The notes below the pieces were generated by a model. That model had not been told where the DNA came from, made no database searches, and saw nothing but the letters and a program-made list of their open reading frames with translations. A stretch of DNA of 64,000 nucleotides, taken from contig JAIVFI010000003.1 of the NCBI GenBank assembly GCA_025558095.1, forward strand, positions 434,001 through 498,000, given 5' to 3'. Positions within the stretch are counted from its first letter, which is position 1, and the number at the start of each line of letters is the position of its first letter. The DNA comes from Hyaloraphidium curvatum (Eukaryota > Monoblepharomycota > Hyaloraphidiomycetes > Hyaloraphidiales > Hyaloraphidiaceae). Positions 52,388-64,000 of this stretch are shown in pieces. Made by a program: the position numbers and the translations under genes.

Positions 52388-54882
52388 ATGGCGGCGTCGC
52401 AGTTCACCTGTGGGTTTCCCCCGGCATCGCTGCTTGTGCCGCTACGGGAGGCTCACTCGAACCGTCTTTCGATCGTTCTGAATTGAATTGGGGATCTCGT
52501 GGCGACTGTGCGCTCGCAAGATCGCTCCATTGCTGGGCTGACGGTGACCACGGGACCACCCACTGTGGGCATCGCGAGCGACTTTGAGCGGTACGAGCGG
52601 CCGAGTACGCTGCTCATTGGCAGCTTGACTGAGTTTATTGCCGCAGGCCGACCGGAAACATCCGGACGTTCGAGTACAGCCCGGATGGATCTTTGCTCGC
52701 TTGGACCTCCGCGGAAACGGTGCGAATCGTCAACGCGCAAAGCGGCGAGCATGTCCGGGACTTGACGACAAAGGGTGTGATGACCATTGGTGGGAGCCTC
52801 GGCACGATCTGGACGGCGCGACTCCTAACTCGGGCCAGGTTTCTCGCCCAATGGGACGTTCGTTTCGACGTGGGAGCGCTACGTGAAGCCGGAGGACGAG
52901 ACTGCGCAACATCGGAATCTGATCGTGTGGCGCGTATCCACCGGGGAGCAGGTGCTGTCCTTCACGATGAAGCAGCAGCAGCTCAACTGGAACGTCAAGT
53001 GGACCGACGACGAGAGGTTCTGCGGGCGGCTCCAGACCGGGGAGGTGCAGATCTACGACGCCTCGGATTTCGCCAAGGGAGTTCATTCGCGGCTGAAGCT
53101 GGAGGGCATCACCGATTTCGGCATCTCCCCCGGCGCGAATCCGCATGTGGCCGCGTTCGTCGGCGAGAAGAAGGGCCAGCCGGCCTCGATTGCGCTCTAC
53201 TCGCTCACCAACTTTGCCGCTCCCGTGAGCCGCAAGACTTTCTTCAAAGCCGAAAAGTCGCAGATGTTTTGGAATCAGCTAGGTCCGTGCATCCGCTGGG
53301 AACGTGCGTCGGCTGGCCTAACTTTAGCCCTCTAGGGACTGGACTGCTGCTTCTGACGCAGACCGAAGTGTCACAAGGGTCCTACTACGGAGATACTGCG
53401 CTGTACTACCTCGCGACTGCCGGCAACTTCGACTGCCGCGTGTCTCTCGACGAGGATGGCCCGGTCCACGACGTGGCTTGGTCGCCCAATTCCAAGGAGT
53501 TCATCGTCATCTACGGAAAGATGCCGGCAAAGACCACGCTCTTTGACCACCGCGCGGAGCCCATCTTCAACTTCCCCCGGAACCACCGCAACTTTGTGCG
53601 TTTCAACCCGCAGGGCCGCATCATCTGCACCGCAGGTTTCGGCAACTTGGCCGGGGACATGGACTTTTGGGACAGGAGCACGCTGACCAAGATCTGCACC
53701 GTTCACTGCCCGAATGCGACCTTTGCCGAATGGTGCCCCAACGGGCGCCACCTGCTCACCGCGACTCTGACCCCGCGGCTGCGCGTGGACAACGGCTTCC
53801 GCGTGTGGCATTATCGGGGGGTCGTGGTACACAAGGAGGACGTCAACGAGCTCTATGGCATCGAATGGAGGCCGGTTAAGAAGGTGGAGGCGTGGCCGGA
53901 AAAGCGGGAGCTCAGCCCCGCACCGGTTGGCCTCGAGGCAGCTGCATCGGGTGAGGCGCCGGCACCCAAAAAGCCCGCCGGACGCTACGTTCCCCCCGGC
54001 ATGCGCATGGCGCAGGCGAACGGGGCGGCCCCGCCGCAGTCTCCGTCATCCCCCAAGGGAGACGAGGCACTGCCGGGCCTGGCCGGATTGGAGGCGCGTT
54101 TGACCCGCCAAGGCGTCCTTGGAGCCCAGGATCCGTCTTTGGTCCCGGGCCTGCCTCCTGGATACCAGAAGACCGTGCCCGGAGCGCCGGACCAGCAGAC
54201 CAAAGCCCAGAAGAAGAACCAGAAGAAACATGCCCACGCGAAAACGGGCGCTGCTCCGGGACAAGACGGCAAGCCCCCAGCTGCCGACGGAGCCCAGGGG
54301 ACAACCGGTGCGGCGGACGCCAACGCTTCCGCTGGAGCCCGGCTACTTGCCCTCGTCCAATCCGGACAGCAGCTACCGCAGATGACCCAGGAACAGTACC
54401 TCGCGTACCAGCAACAGCAGTACGCAAACATGTACGGCGCGGGGCAGCCGTATGGCCCGCAGGTCTTTGCCGTTCCTGGCGCCCCGCAGCAGTACTACGT
54501 GCAGCACCAGGGCCAGTTTTACATGACGCAGCCTGGTTGGGTGCCGGAAAACCATGTCACTGCGGCTTCCTCGGGATACCCGAATCAGCAAGCGACACCC
54601 GCCCCTGCGGCACCCGTCGGAGCCGCCGCGCCAGCGGATGGCAATTTCCCCGAGTCTGAACGACAAAAGCGTCTTCGCACTCTGCAGAAAAAGATCCGCG
54701 AAATCGACGAGCTCAAGCAGAAGGTCGCGTCTGGACAAAAACTGGAGCTCACCCAGGTGCGTTCGCATCCTATCAGTGATGGCTCGCCATCCTGACCACT
54801 TGCTTCGCAGATCAAGAAGATTGATCGGGAGAAGGAATTCCAGAAAGAGTTACAGGACCTGATGGGCGGGATGGCGATTTGA
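52388..54882 (+). CDS. Eukaryotic translation initiation factor eIF2A
   Basis: eIF2A is a WD40-propeller initiation factor that can deliver initiator tRNA independently of eIF2. Exons 52388-52409, 52521-52590, 52647-52774, 52839-53282, 53336-54756 and 54811-54882 give 718 residues. The 22-bp first exon (MAASQFT) is proposed because the next frame has no ATG and because the junction gives the family N-terminus (FTYRSIAGLTVTTGPP). Family blocks include FEYSPDGSLLAW, FSPNGTFVSTWERY, FGISPGANPHVAAFV, SYYGDTALYYLATAGNF, IVIYGKMPAKTTLFD, TAGFGNLAGDMDFWD and LTATLTPRLRVDNGF. After the propeller comes a disordered Gln/Pro/Ala region, then the conserved C-terminal helix (LRTLQKKIREIDELKQK, ending DLMGGMAI). 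Confidence 0.93.
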
Positions 54883-54966
54883 AGGAGTGTGATCCATACC
54901 ATGCAAACCCGAAACAGATCTATTTCCTCCCCATGACGAAGCAGTTCTTCAACCGTGACCAGTCCA

Positions 54967-57900
54967 CTAGAGTGCAACGGAACCTCCAAACAACTCGATC
55001 AGATCCCGCAGAGTCAGCCTATTCGACTCGCCGCCCGTCCCGCGATCGTCTCCAAGCGTTCCACGGGCAAGGCGGCTCTTTCGTTCCTGCAGACGATAGA
55101 TTGTGTCTGAGGACAGTGAGTTTGATCGTCTTGGTTGCGGTGGCCCATCCCTTACCTTCAATCGTTCCAGTGATGGTTATCCGTGTGACTAGGACGTCTT
55201 CCTGTTGACGTGGATCGGTGCTGAGTTAGCCGCGAGACATCAGTGGGAGCCTTTTGCCCACCCGTTGCCCAATGCGGTGGATTCGGTCGATTGCTTGTTC
55301 TTCCGCGGCGGGATTGTACCAAACATCCACGAGGTAGGCCCTGCTCGCAGCGGTCACTGGCGAAAAGAAGCTCAGCAAAGCTCCTCAGGCATCCGGCGAC
55401 TACACACGATTCAAGCCTACGCCGCCAGCCTTCAGGCTCACGAGCAACACGAGCGTGCGCGGATCGCTGTTCAAGGATCGAATGGCGGAGTTCCTCTGTT
55501 CCGGAGTCATCTCGCCGTCGTATCTGTGGCAGAAACTCAAGTAGGGCCCGGGATTTCAATGTTGAGATGCGTACCGCGCGAAACCTATGCCGGCATCCTT
55601 GAGCGCCTTGCCGCAAAGGTCGAGCATCGACGTGAACGAGCTGAACACGATTGCTTTGCTGCCCGGCTTGGATTCCTGCTGCGCTCGGAGAAGTTGGAGC
55701 AGCCGTAGGATCTTCGCCCCGCATTGGGGGCCCTCCTGCAGGACCTTGCGGATGGCCGCCTCGTCCTGCTGGTCCTGCTTGCGTTCCTCCTCGTCCAGGG
55801 CAGCCTGCGTAGAGTCGGCGTCGGCGGGGACCGCAGGAGCGACGTAGAATGCCTCTGCCGACACCAGTTCGTTGGCCCTTGAGATTCACGTTAGCACGTT
55901 CGCGGCGCAGCCCAGGGGCCATGACGCACTTGATGGGCGTGAAGGAGCAGACGGGGCATCCCGAATCCTTGTTTGATTCGTCGTTGGCGTAGTTGGTGAT
56001 GCAATCCCGGCAAAACACGTGGCCGCAGCGCACGACCGTCGCCGCCTCGCACTGGTCCCGGCAGATCGGGCACGTGTCGGCGAACCTGTTCTTGCCGCCC
56101 GCTTCCGAGCGCTCGGCTTCCTTGCCGGCCCGCACGAGGCCCTCGAAGACCGCCTTGGGGAAGAGCTTGCGCGCGCGCTCGAGCTCCCGCGTGCGGTCCT
56201 GCTCCGTGACGTCGCCAAAGATCTTGGCCAACAGCTCGTCGTACGAGAGGCCCTCGTCGCCGAGGTCCTTCTTGGTGAAGTGCGCGCGGATGATGCGGTA
56301 GTCGTCCGCGGCCTGACGCTCGCGAAGGATGCGGACGAGCACCTGCGGATCCGACGAAGGTGAGTCCGCGGCCCGACGCACGACGATCATCAGCGCTCAC
56401 GTTGCTCCAGTTCCGCATCACCGTCCCGCGCTTCATGAGGCGCGCGAACATCCTCCGCGTGTTACGGGCGATGGCGTTGTAGAACCTGCGCTCGTCCTCC
56501 GAGAACTTGGCCTCGCTGTCCAGCACCACCGTCCTCCCGGGCAGATCCAGCAGTGGCTTGCCGAGCGGGCTGAGGTCCGTCTTGCGCCGGCGCAGGCAGT
56601 AGTCCCGCAGCACGCCGTGCAGCCTGGTCATGGCCTCGGCCGAGCGGCGGGTGGGGAGCAGCGAGGCGATCGAGCGGTCGAACGCCTCCTTGGTCGGAAA
56701 GTCCGGGACGCCGAGGAAGCGAAAGGGCGGGTACAGGTCCGAAACCGAATTCTGCAGCGGCGTGCCGCTCAGGCACCAGCGATGTCGTCCCTGGAGCTCC
56801 AGCACGGCGCGGGTCCGCTCGGCCGCGGGGTTCTTGACCCAATGGCTCTCGTCCAGGACGATGCGGTGGAACTCGACGCGGAACAGCGGCCCACTCTCGT
56901 TGGCGGGCTGCTCCTTGCGCGTGGCCTTCTTGGCCGGGCCCGCGCCGGCGGCGGGCTTGGCCGACTTGCGCGGATGCGGGCTCTCGCGCGTCACCATGTC
57001 GAAGGTGGTGAGGACGACGTCGTAGAGGGAGGTCATCTGGCCCGGGCTGAGCTTTTGACCCACGGTGGGGTGGTGCACGCCGACGCGAAGGGTGCCCTTG
57101 AAGGTCTTTTCCCGGATCTCGGTGTACCACTGGTTCAGCACGCCCAGAGGGCACACGACGAGCGTGGTCTTGGCCTTAGACGAAGGCGCCGGCGGGTTGG
57201 CCAGGATGAGGGCCAGTGCCTGGATCGTCTTGCCCAGGCCCATGTCATCGGCGAGGATCCCGCCCCCGCGGGTGGTCAGGAGCTCCTGCCGGAGCATCCA
57301 GCGCACCCCGCACACCTGGTGCGCGAGCAGCTGCACCTTGAGCCCCGGAGGCTGCAGGTCCACCAACTTGAGGTCCCTCCAGATGTCGAGGTCCTCCGTT
57401 TCGGCGGCCACGGGCGGGGTGCCCGCCGCCTGCTCGGAATCCTCGTCCTCGTCTGCGTCCAGATCCACGCTGATCGGCCGGGGCTTGAGTACCGTGCCGC
57501 TAGCCTCGCGCTCGGCGCGCTCCTTCCAGACCCGCTCCTTCAGCCGCTCGAAACACTCTTCCGGCGGCGCCGACTCGAAAACCAGCGGCACGGGATCAAT
57601 CCCCGCACCTGCTCCGACGATCGGTATGGGTATTGATGCGGGCCGTGGGGCCGGCGCGGGCGCGGGGGCGGCCTGGCCGTTCTGCGAGCTCGGCGGGAGG
57701 ACCACCCGGCGGGCGGCCCGGAGACGGTAACCTTGACGCCGCCAATGTCGATGAAGGACGTGGCGGGCTCATCGGGCTCATCGTCGTCCGAAAGGCTGAT
57801 GTAGCCGCCGCTACCGCGCTCGGGCGAGGCCATGCTGCTCGCCTCCAGCTCCGAGTTCGCCCCGTCCCCGCAGAGGTCCACCGTCGACAGCGAAGCCGGT

Positions 57901-58517
57901 TCGGGCGCAGGCTTGGCCTCCAACGCCGCACGCGATGCACTGCCAAAAGCGCTGCTCCCGCCGGCGTTGGAAGGACCCGCGCTCCGCGTCTGGTGGTCCA
58001 GCACGAAGTTCATTGCGCGCTCCAGCAGGCTCATTTCCTCCTCCACGCGCCTGCCCTCCGGCAGCGACATGAGGCGGTCGACCCCGTATACGCCGAGCAC
58101 TTTGCGCAGCGCGTCCTCCAGCAGAGATCTGTCGAACGGGCCGTCGTCCGCGTCCCCCACGCCCAGGAAGTCCCGCAGCCGGGGCAACAGCTGCTCCACC
58201 AGCTTCGCGTCGCCCGGGTGCCGCGCATCGTCGGGCTTGGCCTCGATGGGCAGCACCACCCGGCGCCGCTTGGCGGGCGGTTCCGCGGCACCGCCCTCGG
58301 CGACCCGCCTGCCGAACGCGTCGATCTTGCTCCCGTCCGCGGCCACCGCGCCGGGCGCGCCGTACGACTCGGTCTTTGCCGCCATCGTCTGCAGCCACGC
58401 CTTGGCGGACCGCGGCGACGCCTTCTTCGGCGTCTTTGCGGGCGTCTTTGCCGGCGACGGCGCGTCCGCCTTGGGCGGCGGCGGCTCGCCGGGCGCGTCC
58501 CTGTCCGGGCCGACCAT
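54967..58517 (-). CDS. SNF2-family ATPase with embedded RING finger (RAD5/ULS1/RAD16 group)
   Basis: This is a nuclear SWI2/SNF2 translocase and likely E3 ligase of the group acting in DNA-damage tolerance. Exons 57732-58517, 56401-57681, 55898-56342, 55575-55854, 55408-55523, 55262-55356, 55156-55201 and 54967-55106 give 1062 residues. The N-terminal 360 are mostly disordered with helical patches. Helicase motifs are [16 protein letters not shown] (near residue 410), [14 protein letters not shown], the box [52 protein letters not shown] and [16 protein letters not shown] finger ([29 protein letters not shown]) sits between the ATPase lobes. No HIRAN domain is seen, so RAD5 itself is less likely. 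Confidence 0.92.
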
Positions 58518-59017
58518 TCAGCGGCGGCGTGGCAGGGCGGAGAGCGTCGTCATGTGCCGCAGGTTCAGACAGGCTCCGTCAGCGGACAGCGCCGACTCGA
58601 CGACGTTTCGGCGGGGACCGGTGTCCCCGCCATCAAGGCTGTTGAGCGAGACCACGCCACAGCAGCGAACAGTCTGGGCACGGACGATTCCCTGGGTACC
58701 GGTCGCAATTGATTGAATGAGGTATCCCGTGCTGCCTGGTCGGCGTCATCGGCGCAGATGGATGCCTAGCATCCGATTGCTCGCCTACAGCAGCCGGTTC
58801 GTCCGTGAGGCTGCCCAATGCGAGTCTAGCTTACTGATCGGATGAATGAGCAGTCATTAAACTGCCGTTCAAGTCGCAGCGCATTCTGGGTGCATCTCTG
58901 GGCAACTTCACAGAGCGGTGATGAGTTGGCGCACTCCGTCCACGCGGCGGAGGAAGAAGACGCTGCCATCCGGGCCCCGCGCGTGACGCCCGCCTGCGCG
59001 ACGATCAGCGCGCCGCG
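58518..59017. other. Divergent intergenic region, SNF2-RING/UBR1
   Basis: About 500 bp lie between two divergent genes. The middle (58690-58900) is clearly AT-richer than the flanks. No coding motif or RNA gene is visible; both promoters must be here. Confidence 0.4.
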
Positions 59018-62000
59018 ATGGCGCCCGGCGGTTCCGCGGCCGGCGATGGCGCGTTGTTTGCGGCGTTCGACCGGCGGCTCTTCGCGTTCCTCGCGTCGTT
59101 CGCCGCCGCGCCCGCCGCCGCCGCGCCGCTGCCGCCCGCCGCCGCCGCCGCGATCGCCGCCGCGCTCGACGGCGCACTGTGCGGAACCGCGCCCGGCGGC
59201 CCCGCGGGCCCCGACGCGGACGCGCGCCGCCTGAGGCTGTTCGGCGCGCCGGACGTCGCCGACGCGGAGCTGCCGCCGGAGTACCGCAAGACGCAGATGG
59301 GCAAGGCGTGCGGGCACGTGTTCAAGCGCGGCGAGGCCGTGTGGAGGTGCAGGTAAGCGGCCCCGTGCCCTGCCCTGTCGCCCCGATCTCACTCTGCCCC
59401 CTTAAAGGACGTGCGCCCTCGACGACACGTGCGTGTTCTGCTCGCGCTGCTTCCACAACTCGAACCACGAGGGCCACGAGACGTCCTTCTCCATCACGTC
59501 CGGCAACGGCGGCTGCTGCGACTGCGGCGACAAGGAGGCGTGGCGGCTCGACTCGGGATGCAAGTACCACTCGGCTGCACCCTCGGACGCCCCCGCCGGG
59601 CCTGCGGCGCCGCTGCCGTCCGATCTGGCCGCGTCCATCGGCTCGACCGTCGCCACCGTGCTCGACTTCCTCCTCTTTGCCCTGGCCAAGGCGCCCCTGC
59701 ACCCGTGCCCGCTGCCCGCCACGGCCGACGACATCGCCGCCATGCCCTACGGGAGCGAGCCCCCCTCCAAGTTCGCCCTCGTGCTGTGGAACGACGAGCT
59801 GCACAGCTTCGACAACGTGATCGACGTCCTCGCCAAGCACGTCACGGGCGGCAACCGCGCGGAGGCCAAGCGCACCGCCGAGGCCGTGGACGCCCGCGGC
59901 CGCGCCGTGGTCCTCGTCTCGGACGACGCCGCGCAGCTGCTCCGCACCGCAAACAGGATCGCCGCCGACTCGTCGCACGGCCTCGGCATCCTCGGCACCG
60001 CCATCACGCTGCGCCGCCCGCCCTTGGTGCTCACGGTGCAGCCGCTTTCGCAGACGGTGCACGAGGAGGTCGCGCATGCGTGCGCCGACTGGCTGCACGC
60101 GCTGTGCAGGCGGATCGCGGATCCGGCGGGGGAGGAGGCCGCGCGCAAGGCCGTGTGCAGGGAGCTCGGCGCGGGGAGGTGGAGGGTGCCTTCAGGGCTG
60201 GCGAGGGACGGGCCGCCCAGGGATGTGACCGAGGAGGAGATGGTGGCGGGGTTCGTGGCGTTTGCCGAGGAGCCGGAGCCGCCGCCCAGGCCGCCCAGGC
60301 CGGCGCCGGCGCCAAGGCCACCCAGGCCGGCGAACGACAACGAGATTCCGGACCTCGAGGACATCGACTCGGATTCCGGGTCCAGCGACGGCGGGTGGGG
60401 CCCGCCGCCGGCGCAGCCCGCAGCTCCCGCGCAGCCGGCCCAGGCCCCGCCGCCGGGCAACAACGACGAGCTCCCGCCGCTGGAGGGGATCGAGGACACG
60501 GACGAGGAGGACGAGGAGCACGAGGAGGACGACGACTACGTCCCCAGCGGGCAGGAGGACGAGGAGATGGAGGTCGACGAAGAGGGCTCGGACGGGGAGG
60601 ACGAGGACTTCGAGGACGACGAGGGCTCGGAAGACGGCGGCGCGGGCGGAGGTCTCCCCGTGCTGGCCCTCGAGGACGTGCAGGGTCTCGTCGCGCTCGC
60701 GGGCCAGGCCGGCGCCGCTGGCTTGCTGCCCCCCGGGATGCAGGAGATCCTCGCCGGCGCGGCGGCGCAGGCCGGCATGGGGTTCGATTCGGACGACGAG
60801 GGGATGGAGGGCGAAGCGGAGCTGCAGATGATGCAGGAGGCGGCGATGGACCTCGATGCCGCGTTCCCGCCCGGCGGGCCCGGGAGCGGCGCGGGGGAGG
60901 CCGGTGCGGCGCAGCCGGCGGGTACGCCGCCCAAGGAGGAGCCCGTAGCGGTGGCTGTGCAGGAGCAGGAGCAGCCGGCGTCGCCGTCGCCGCCCGGTCC
61001 TCTTTCGGCCGACGTCGGCAGCCTGGAGGTGCCGGACTTTGAGCCGCCGCCGCCGCCGCCGTTCGGGTCGGAGCCGCCGAGGTCGCGGCTGGACATGCTG
61101 CTCGAGTGGGACCTGAAGCAGTGGAAGCAGTTGCGCTCGCTGCTGCGGGAGCTGTACATCGGCACGTTCGTTGTCACGGGCGACGAGTACAAGGCCATGC
61201 TCGGTGGGTCCCTTCCGCGCTCGCCATGCGCCTCGGCTGCTGACGTTGCTTGCCACCGCAGGGCTCAAGTACGCCGCAAACTACGTCGTCACGGGACCCT
61301 CCTACGTCCTGCTCGACCGCGAGGCCCCGCTCTCGGTCTTCTTGCTCGCCGTGCAGCTCTTCACCGTGCCCACGGTCGCGCAAAAGGTCATGCAGCACCC
61401 GACCCGCAACTTCTTCGCCGAGTTCCTCACCCTCCTCAAGTCCATCTACCTCTGCAACCTGCCCACCTCGGGCATCACGATGGAAAAGTTCCGCCAGATC
61501 TACCTGCGGACGTGGCAGGCGCACCCGGACTCGTACTCGCCGCACCAGCTGGCGCTCAAGATGGACCAGAACAGGACGCGCGGCGTCGGACACCTGTTCC
61601 TCAACGTCCGCTACCTGCTCGCCGCGGCACCGCAGGCCTTTGGGGCGGGCTACGTCGCCAACATGCAGTGGCTGCTCTCGACTCTGACGCCGTGGCAGGG
61701 TATGAACCCGCAGAAGCGCGCCGCGGTGATGCACGTCGAGTTCGAGAACGACTGGGCCGACTCGGTGACGGCGGCGCGGAACGCGGCGGAGCTGATCCAG
61801 GTCGCCGCGCACTGCTTTGCTCCCGCTTCTGACGGCGAGCCCGGGACGACGAAGCTGGACCCGTTCGCGCCCGACTCGTGGAGGGTGATGCTGCATGCGG
61901 TGCGGTTCGCGTACACGGCGGCGTACCGCTGGTGCCAGGCCGAGAATCCGCGGGACCCGCTCGCGTCGGACCAGCCGAGGGTGCTCGAGTCGACCATGAG

Positions 62001-64000
62001 CTTCCTGCACCCGCTGCACTGGATGCTCGCGCAGCTGCTCGCCAAGATGCAGCAGATCGCCGCGCTTCGGTCCGCGCGGGGCGCCAAGCCCGGCGCGCTC
62101 GGGATCGGCGCCGAGACGGAACCCGAGGGCCGGCTCAGGGTGTGGAAGCAGGTGTTTGACCTCGAGGCGGCGCCCGGGACCGAAGTGCCCCGCATCAAGC
62201 TCATGAACCTGCAGCGCGTCGTGCTAAAGCCCGTGCGCGTGCAGGCCTTCGTGGCCCAGATCCGGGCCAACCTGTGGGTGCGCAACGGTGACGCCATGCG
62301 GATGCAGGCTTTCCACTACAAATACGAGTCCCTGCGGGAGCTCGGCTACGATCAGGACCTCACGGTGATCCAGGCTGCCCTGTGCGTGATGGAGCCCGAG
62401 GGCGTGCTGCAGACCATGGCCAACGCCTTCAACCTGGACTGGTGGCTGCGCGGGCGGTCGGCGACGTCGGCGCGCCTGCACGGCATGGAGCCCAGGCAGA
62501 TGAACGTGCTGGCGGAGGAGTTCATGGAGCTCCTCATCTTTTTGCTGACGGAGCGCACCGCGGCCGCGGCGCTTTCGTACGAGGAGGTGGCGAGGCGCGA
62601 GATCCGGCACCACCTGGCTTTCCAGCCGAACGGCATGACGTACAGCGCGCTGGTGAAGCGGGTTTCGGACCGGGCGACCGAGTCGGCGACGGACGAGAAC
62701 CTCGAGCCGCAGTTCGAGAGGATCCTCAAGTCGATGGCCAGGTTCAAGGAGCCCGACGCGACCCGCGAGTACGGCGTCTACGAGCTGCACGACGGCGAGT
62801 TCGACGCGGTCGATCCCTGGTTCTGGCATTACTCGCGCAACCACCGTGCCGAGGTCGCCGAGGTGGGTTTCGTCGAGGGTCGGCCAGCGGTACCGCACCC
62901 GCGCTGACGCTGCTTCCGACAGATCCTCAAGAAGCGCGCGTCGGCAAAGAAGGGCATCCACGTCCCCGCCCTGCTCCCCGTGCCGCCCAACACGCCGTTC
63001 TCGCACCTTGCGGATCTCGTGCACGACAAGCACTTTGCCTCGGTGATGTTCTTCACGATCTGGAACTGCACGAAGCGTGCCGACGCCAAGGTCCGGGTCG
63101 CCAAGGACGTCAAGACCTGGTCCGCGGAGGACATCCGCGAGTGCGGCCACAGCAGCGGCATCCTCGACGCGTCTCTGCACCTGCTGCTTGTGGCTTGCCA
63201 GGAGGAGGTCGAGGGTTACGCCAGCTCGGTCTCGCGCCGGCGTGGTATCAACGCCCGCAAGGCCGGCTTCATGGCCAATGCGACATCGTGCGAGTTCGAG
63301 GTGCCGTTGCCCACCGGCGACAAGCTGGTGAAAAAGACGCTGCTGTCTTTGCTTCTGGAGCTCATCGAGGCTTTCGGAGGCGGAGTGACCCTTTCGGGGT
63401 CCACCAAGCTCAAGGCCAAGGAAGCTTCGGCGGGCTTCGTGGAGGAGTCGACGGTTGCGGATTTCGTCCCGCGCATGTACTGGATCGTGCAGCGGATCGA
63501 GGAGTGGGGCTCGGACGAAGCGCGCACGGCCGTCGCCGAATGGAGGATTCGCGTGGTCGAGAGCCAGGAGGACCGGGGCGGTGCCGACGAAAAGCCGAAG
63601 GAGCTCACGGACGTGGACAAGAAGAGGCAGGCGGCCAAAGATCGGCAGGCCGCCATCATGGCGCAGATGAAGGCGCAGCAGCAGCAGTTCATGGTCTCCC
63701 ACGGCTTTGGCGGCCCCGAGAGCGAGGAGGAAGACGACGACATGGACCTGCAAGCGGACGATGGGGCGCCTGCCGAGGACTCGCTGCGCGAGAGGGCGTG
63801 GAGATTCCCCGCCGGAACCTGCATCGTGTGCCAGGAGGATGCCGACAAGGGCAGCGAGCTGTACGGGATGCTGGCTTTCGCGCAGTCGAGCCGTCTGGTC
63901 CGGCCCCTGAACCCGGCCGAGCCGGACGAGGCCACGGCCGCCCTTGCTGGCGTCGTGCACCTACCGTCATCGCTGGACGAGGATGCTGGCCCGGCTTCCG
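59018..64000 (+). CDS. UBR1: UBR1-type N-recognin E3 ubiquitin ligase (3' partial)
   Basis: UBR1 recognises N-degrons and ubiquitinates their bearers. Exons 59018-59352, 59408-61203, 61262-62862 and 62923 onward are in frame, and the gene leaves the window inside what looks like the RING region. The UBR box begins near residue 97 (CGHVFKRGEAVWRCRTCALD) and includes CVFCSRCFHNSNHEGH and CCDCGDKEAW. A ClpS-like type-2 site starts near residue 233 (FALVLWNDELHSFDNVIDVL). Between them and the helical core lies an insert of about 280 residues that is Pro-rich and then strongly acidic (60260-60650, for example DEEDEEHEEDDDYVPSGQED). The core has TRNFFAEFLTLLKSIYLCNL and FNLDWWLRGRSATSARLHG. The final visible part, AGTCIVCQEDADKGSELYGM, fits the start of the UBR1 RING-H2. 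Confidence 0.93.

Noticed and set aside
52499-52765. eIF2A starting at a GTG codon at 52499
   Set aside because: A 22-bp first exon with ATG at 52388 joins through a normal GT-AG intron and gives a better family N-terminus.
62224-63960. 578-codon minus-strand frame at the right end
   Set aside because: It is antisense to the conserved UBR1 core and has only shadow-like Leu/Arg/His composition.
1-64000. Operon-like or biosynthetic cluster organisation
   Set aside because: Neighbouring genes alternate strand and belong to unrelated housekeeping pathways; the Zn2Cys6 regulator is not next to any set of biosynthetic enzymes.

Overview
This window is nuclear DNA from a fungus. Three things show it. 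Nearly every gene is broken by short GT-AG introns, mostly 45-65 bp. There are fungus-typical families: a Zn(II)2Cys6 regulator, a DUF3605/Gig1-type protein and a CreC-type WD40 protein. The DNA is visibly GC-rich, with strong G/C bias at third codon positions. Several genes are better known from animals or early-diverging fungi than from yeasts and moulds (ZFPL1, a PICOT-type glutaredoxin with two CGFS domains, RAD51C, PXMP4, GMF, an RtcB ligase). My inference, not a demonstration, is an early-diverging (chytrid-like) fungus. No tRNA, rRNA, CRISPR array or intact transposon was seen.

Layout. 1-2.65 kb: 3' part of a coiled-coil gene. 2.7-9.65 kb: monothiol glutaredoxin, ZFPL1, PXMP4, ATG9. 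9.66-14.3 kb: PP2C phosphatase, RCC1-repeat protein, GMF, cornichon. 14.4-21.9 kb: OB-fold protein, M20 dipeptidase, RAD51C, GID8, SWP1/ribophorin II. 22-28.2 kb: sparser, with a small membrane protein, a TPR-nucleotidyltransferase fusion, an unknown gene and a probable LINE relic. 28.3-36 kb: Zn2Cys6 regulator, an unknown six-exon gene, a gene-poor stretch and a MYST acetyltransferase. 36.5-48.4 kb: mitochondrial IF2 with a huge N-terminal extension, a methyltransferase, a small membrane protein, SEC12, an esterase, an SBDS/RTC3-like protein and a CreC/WDR20-like protein. 48.5-64 kb: RtcB, a Rho-type GTPase, a DUF3605 protein, eIF2A, a RING-containing SNF2 helicase and the 5' part of UBR1, which runs off the right edge.

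The genome is compact. Genes alternate strands, divergent pairs share 75-450 bp, and convergent stop codons lie as little as 1-25 bp apart. The genes form no operon or pathway cluster. Recurrent themes are the secretory pathway (cornichon, SEC12, ZFPL1, SWP1), protein turnover (UBR1, GID8), DNA repair (RAD51C, SNF2-RING, OB-fold protein) and translation/RNA (mtIF2, eIF2A, RtcB).

Exon structures were built by hand, joining frames at splice sites so that conserved family motifs continue unbroken. For almost all genes the summed exon lengths are an exact multiple of three. The points of most interest are the TPR-nucleotidyltransferase fusion, the RtcB ligase with a ubiquitin-like N-terminus, an 18-bp micro-exon in the cornichon gene, two GC-AG introns and the roughly 900-residue extension on mitochondrial IF2.
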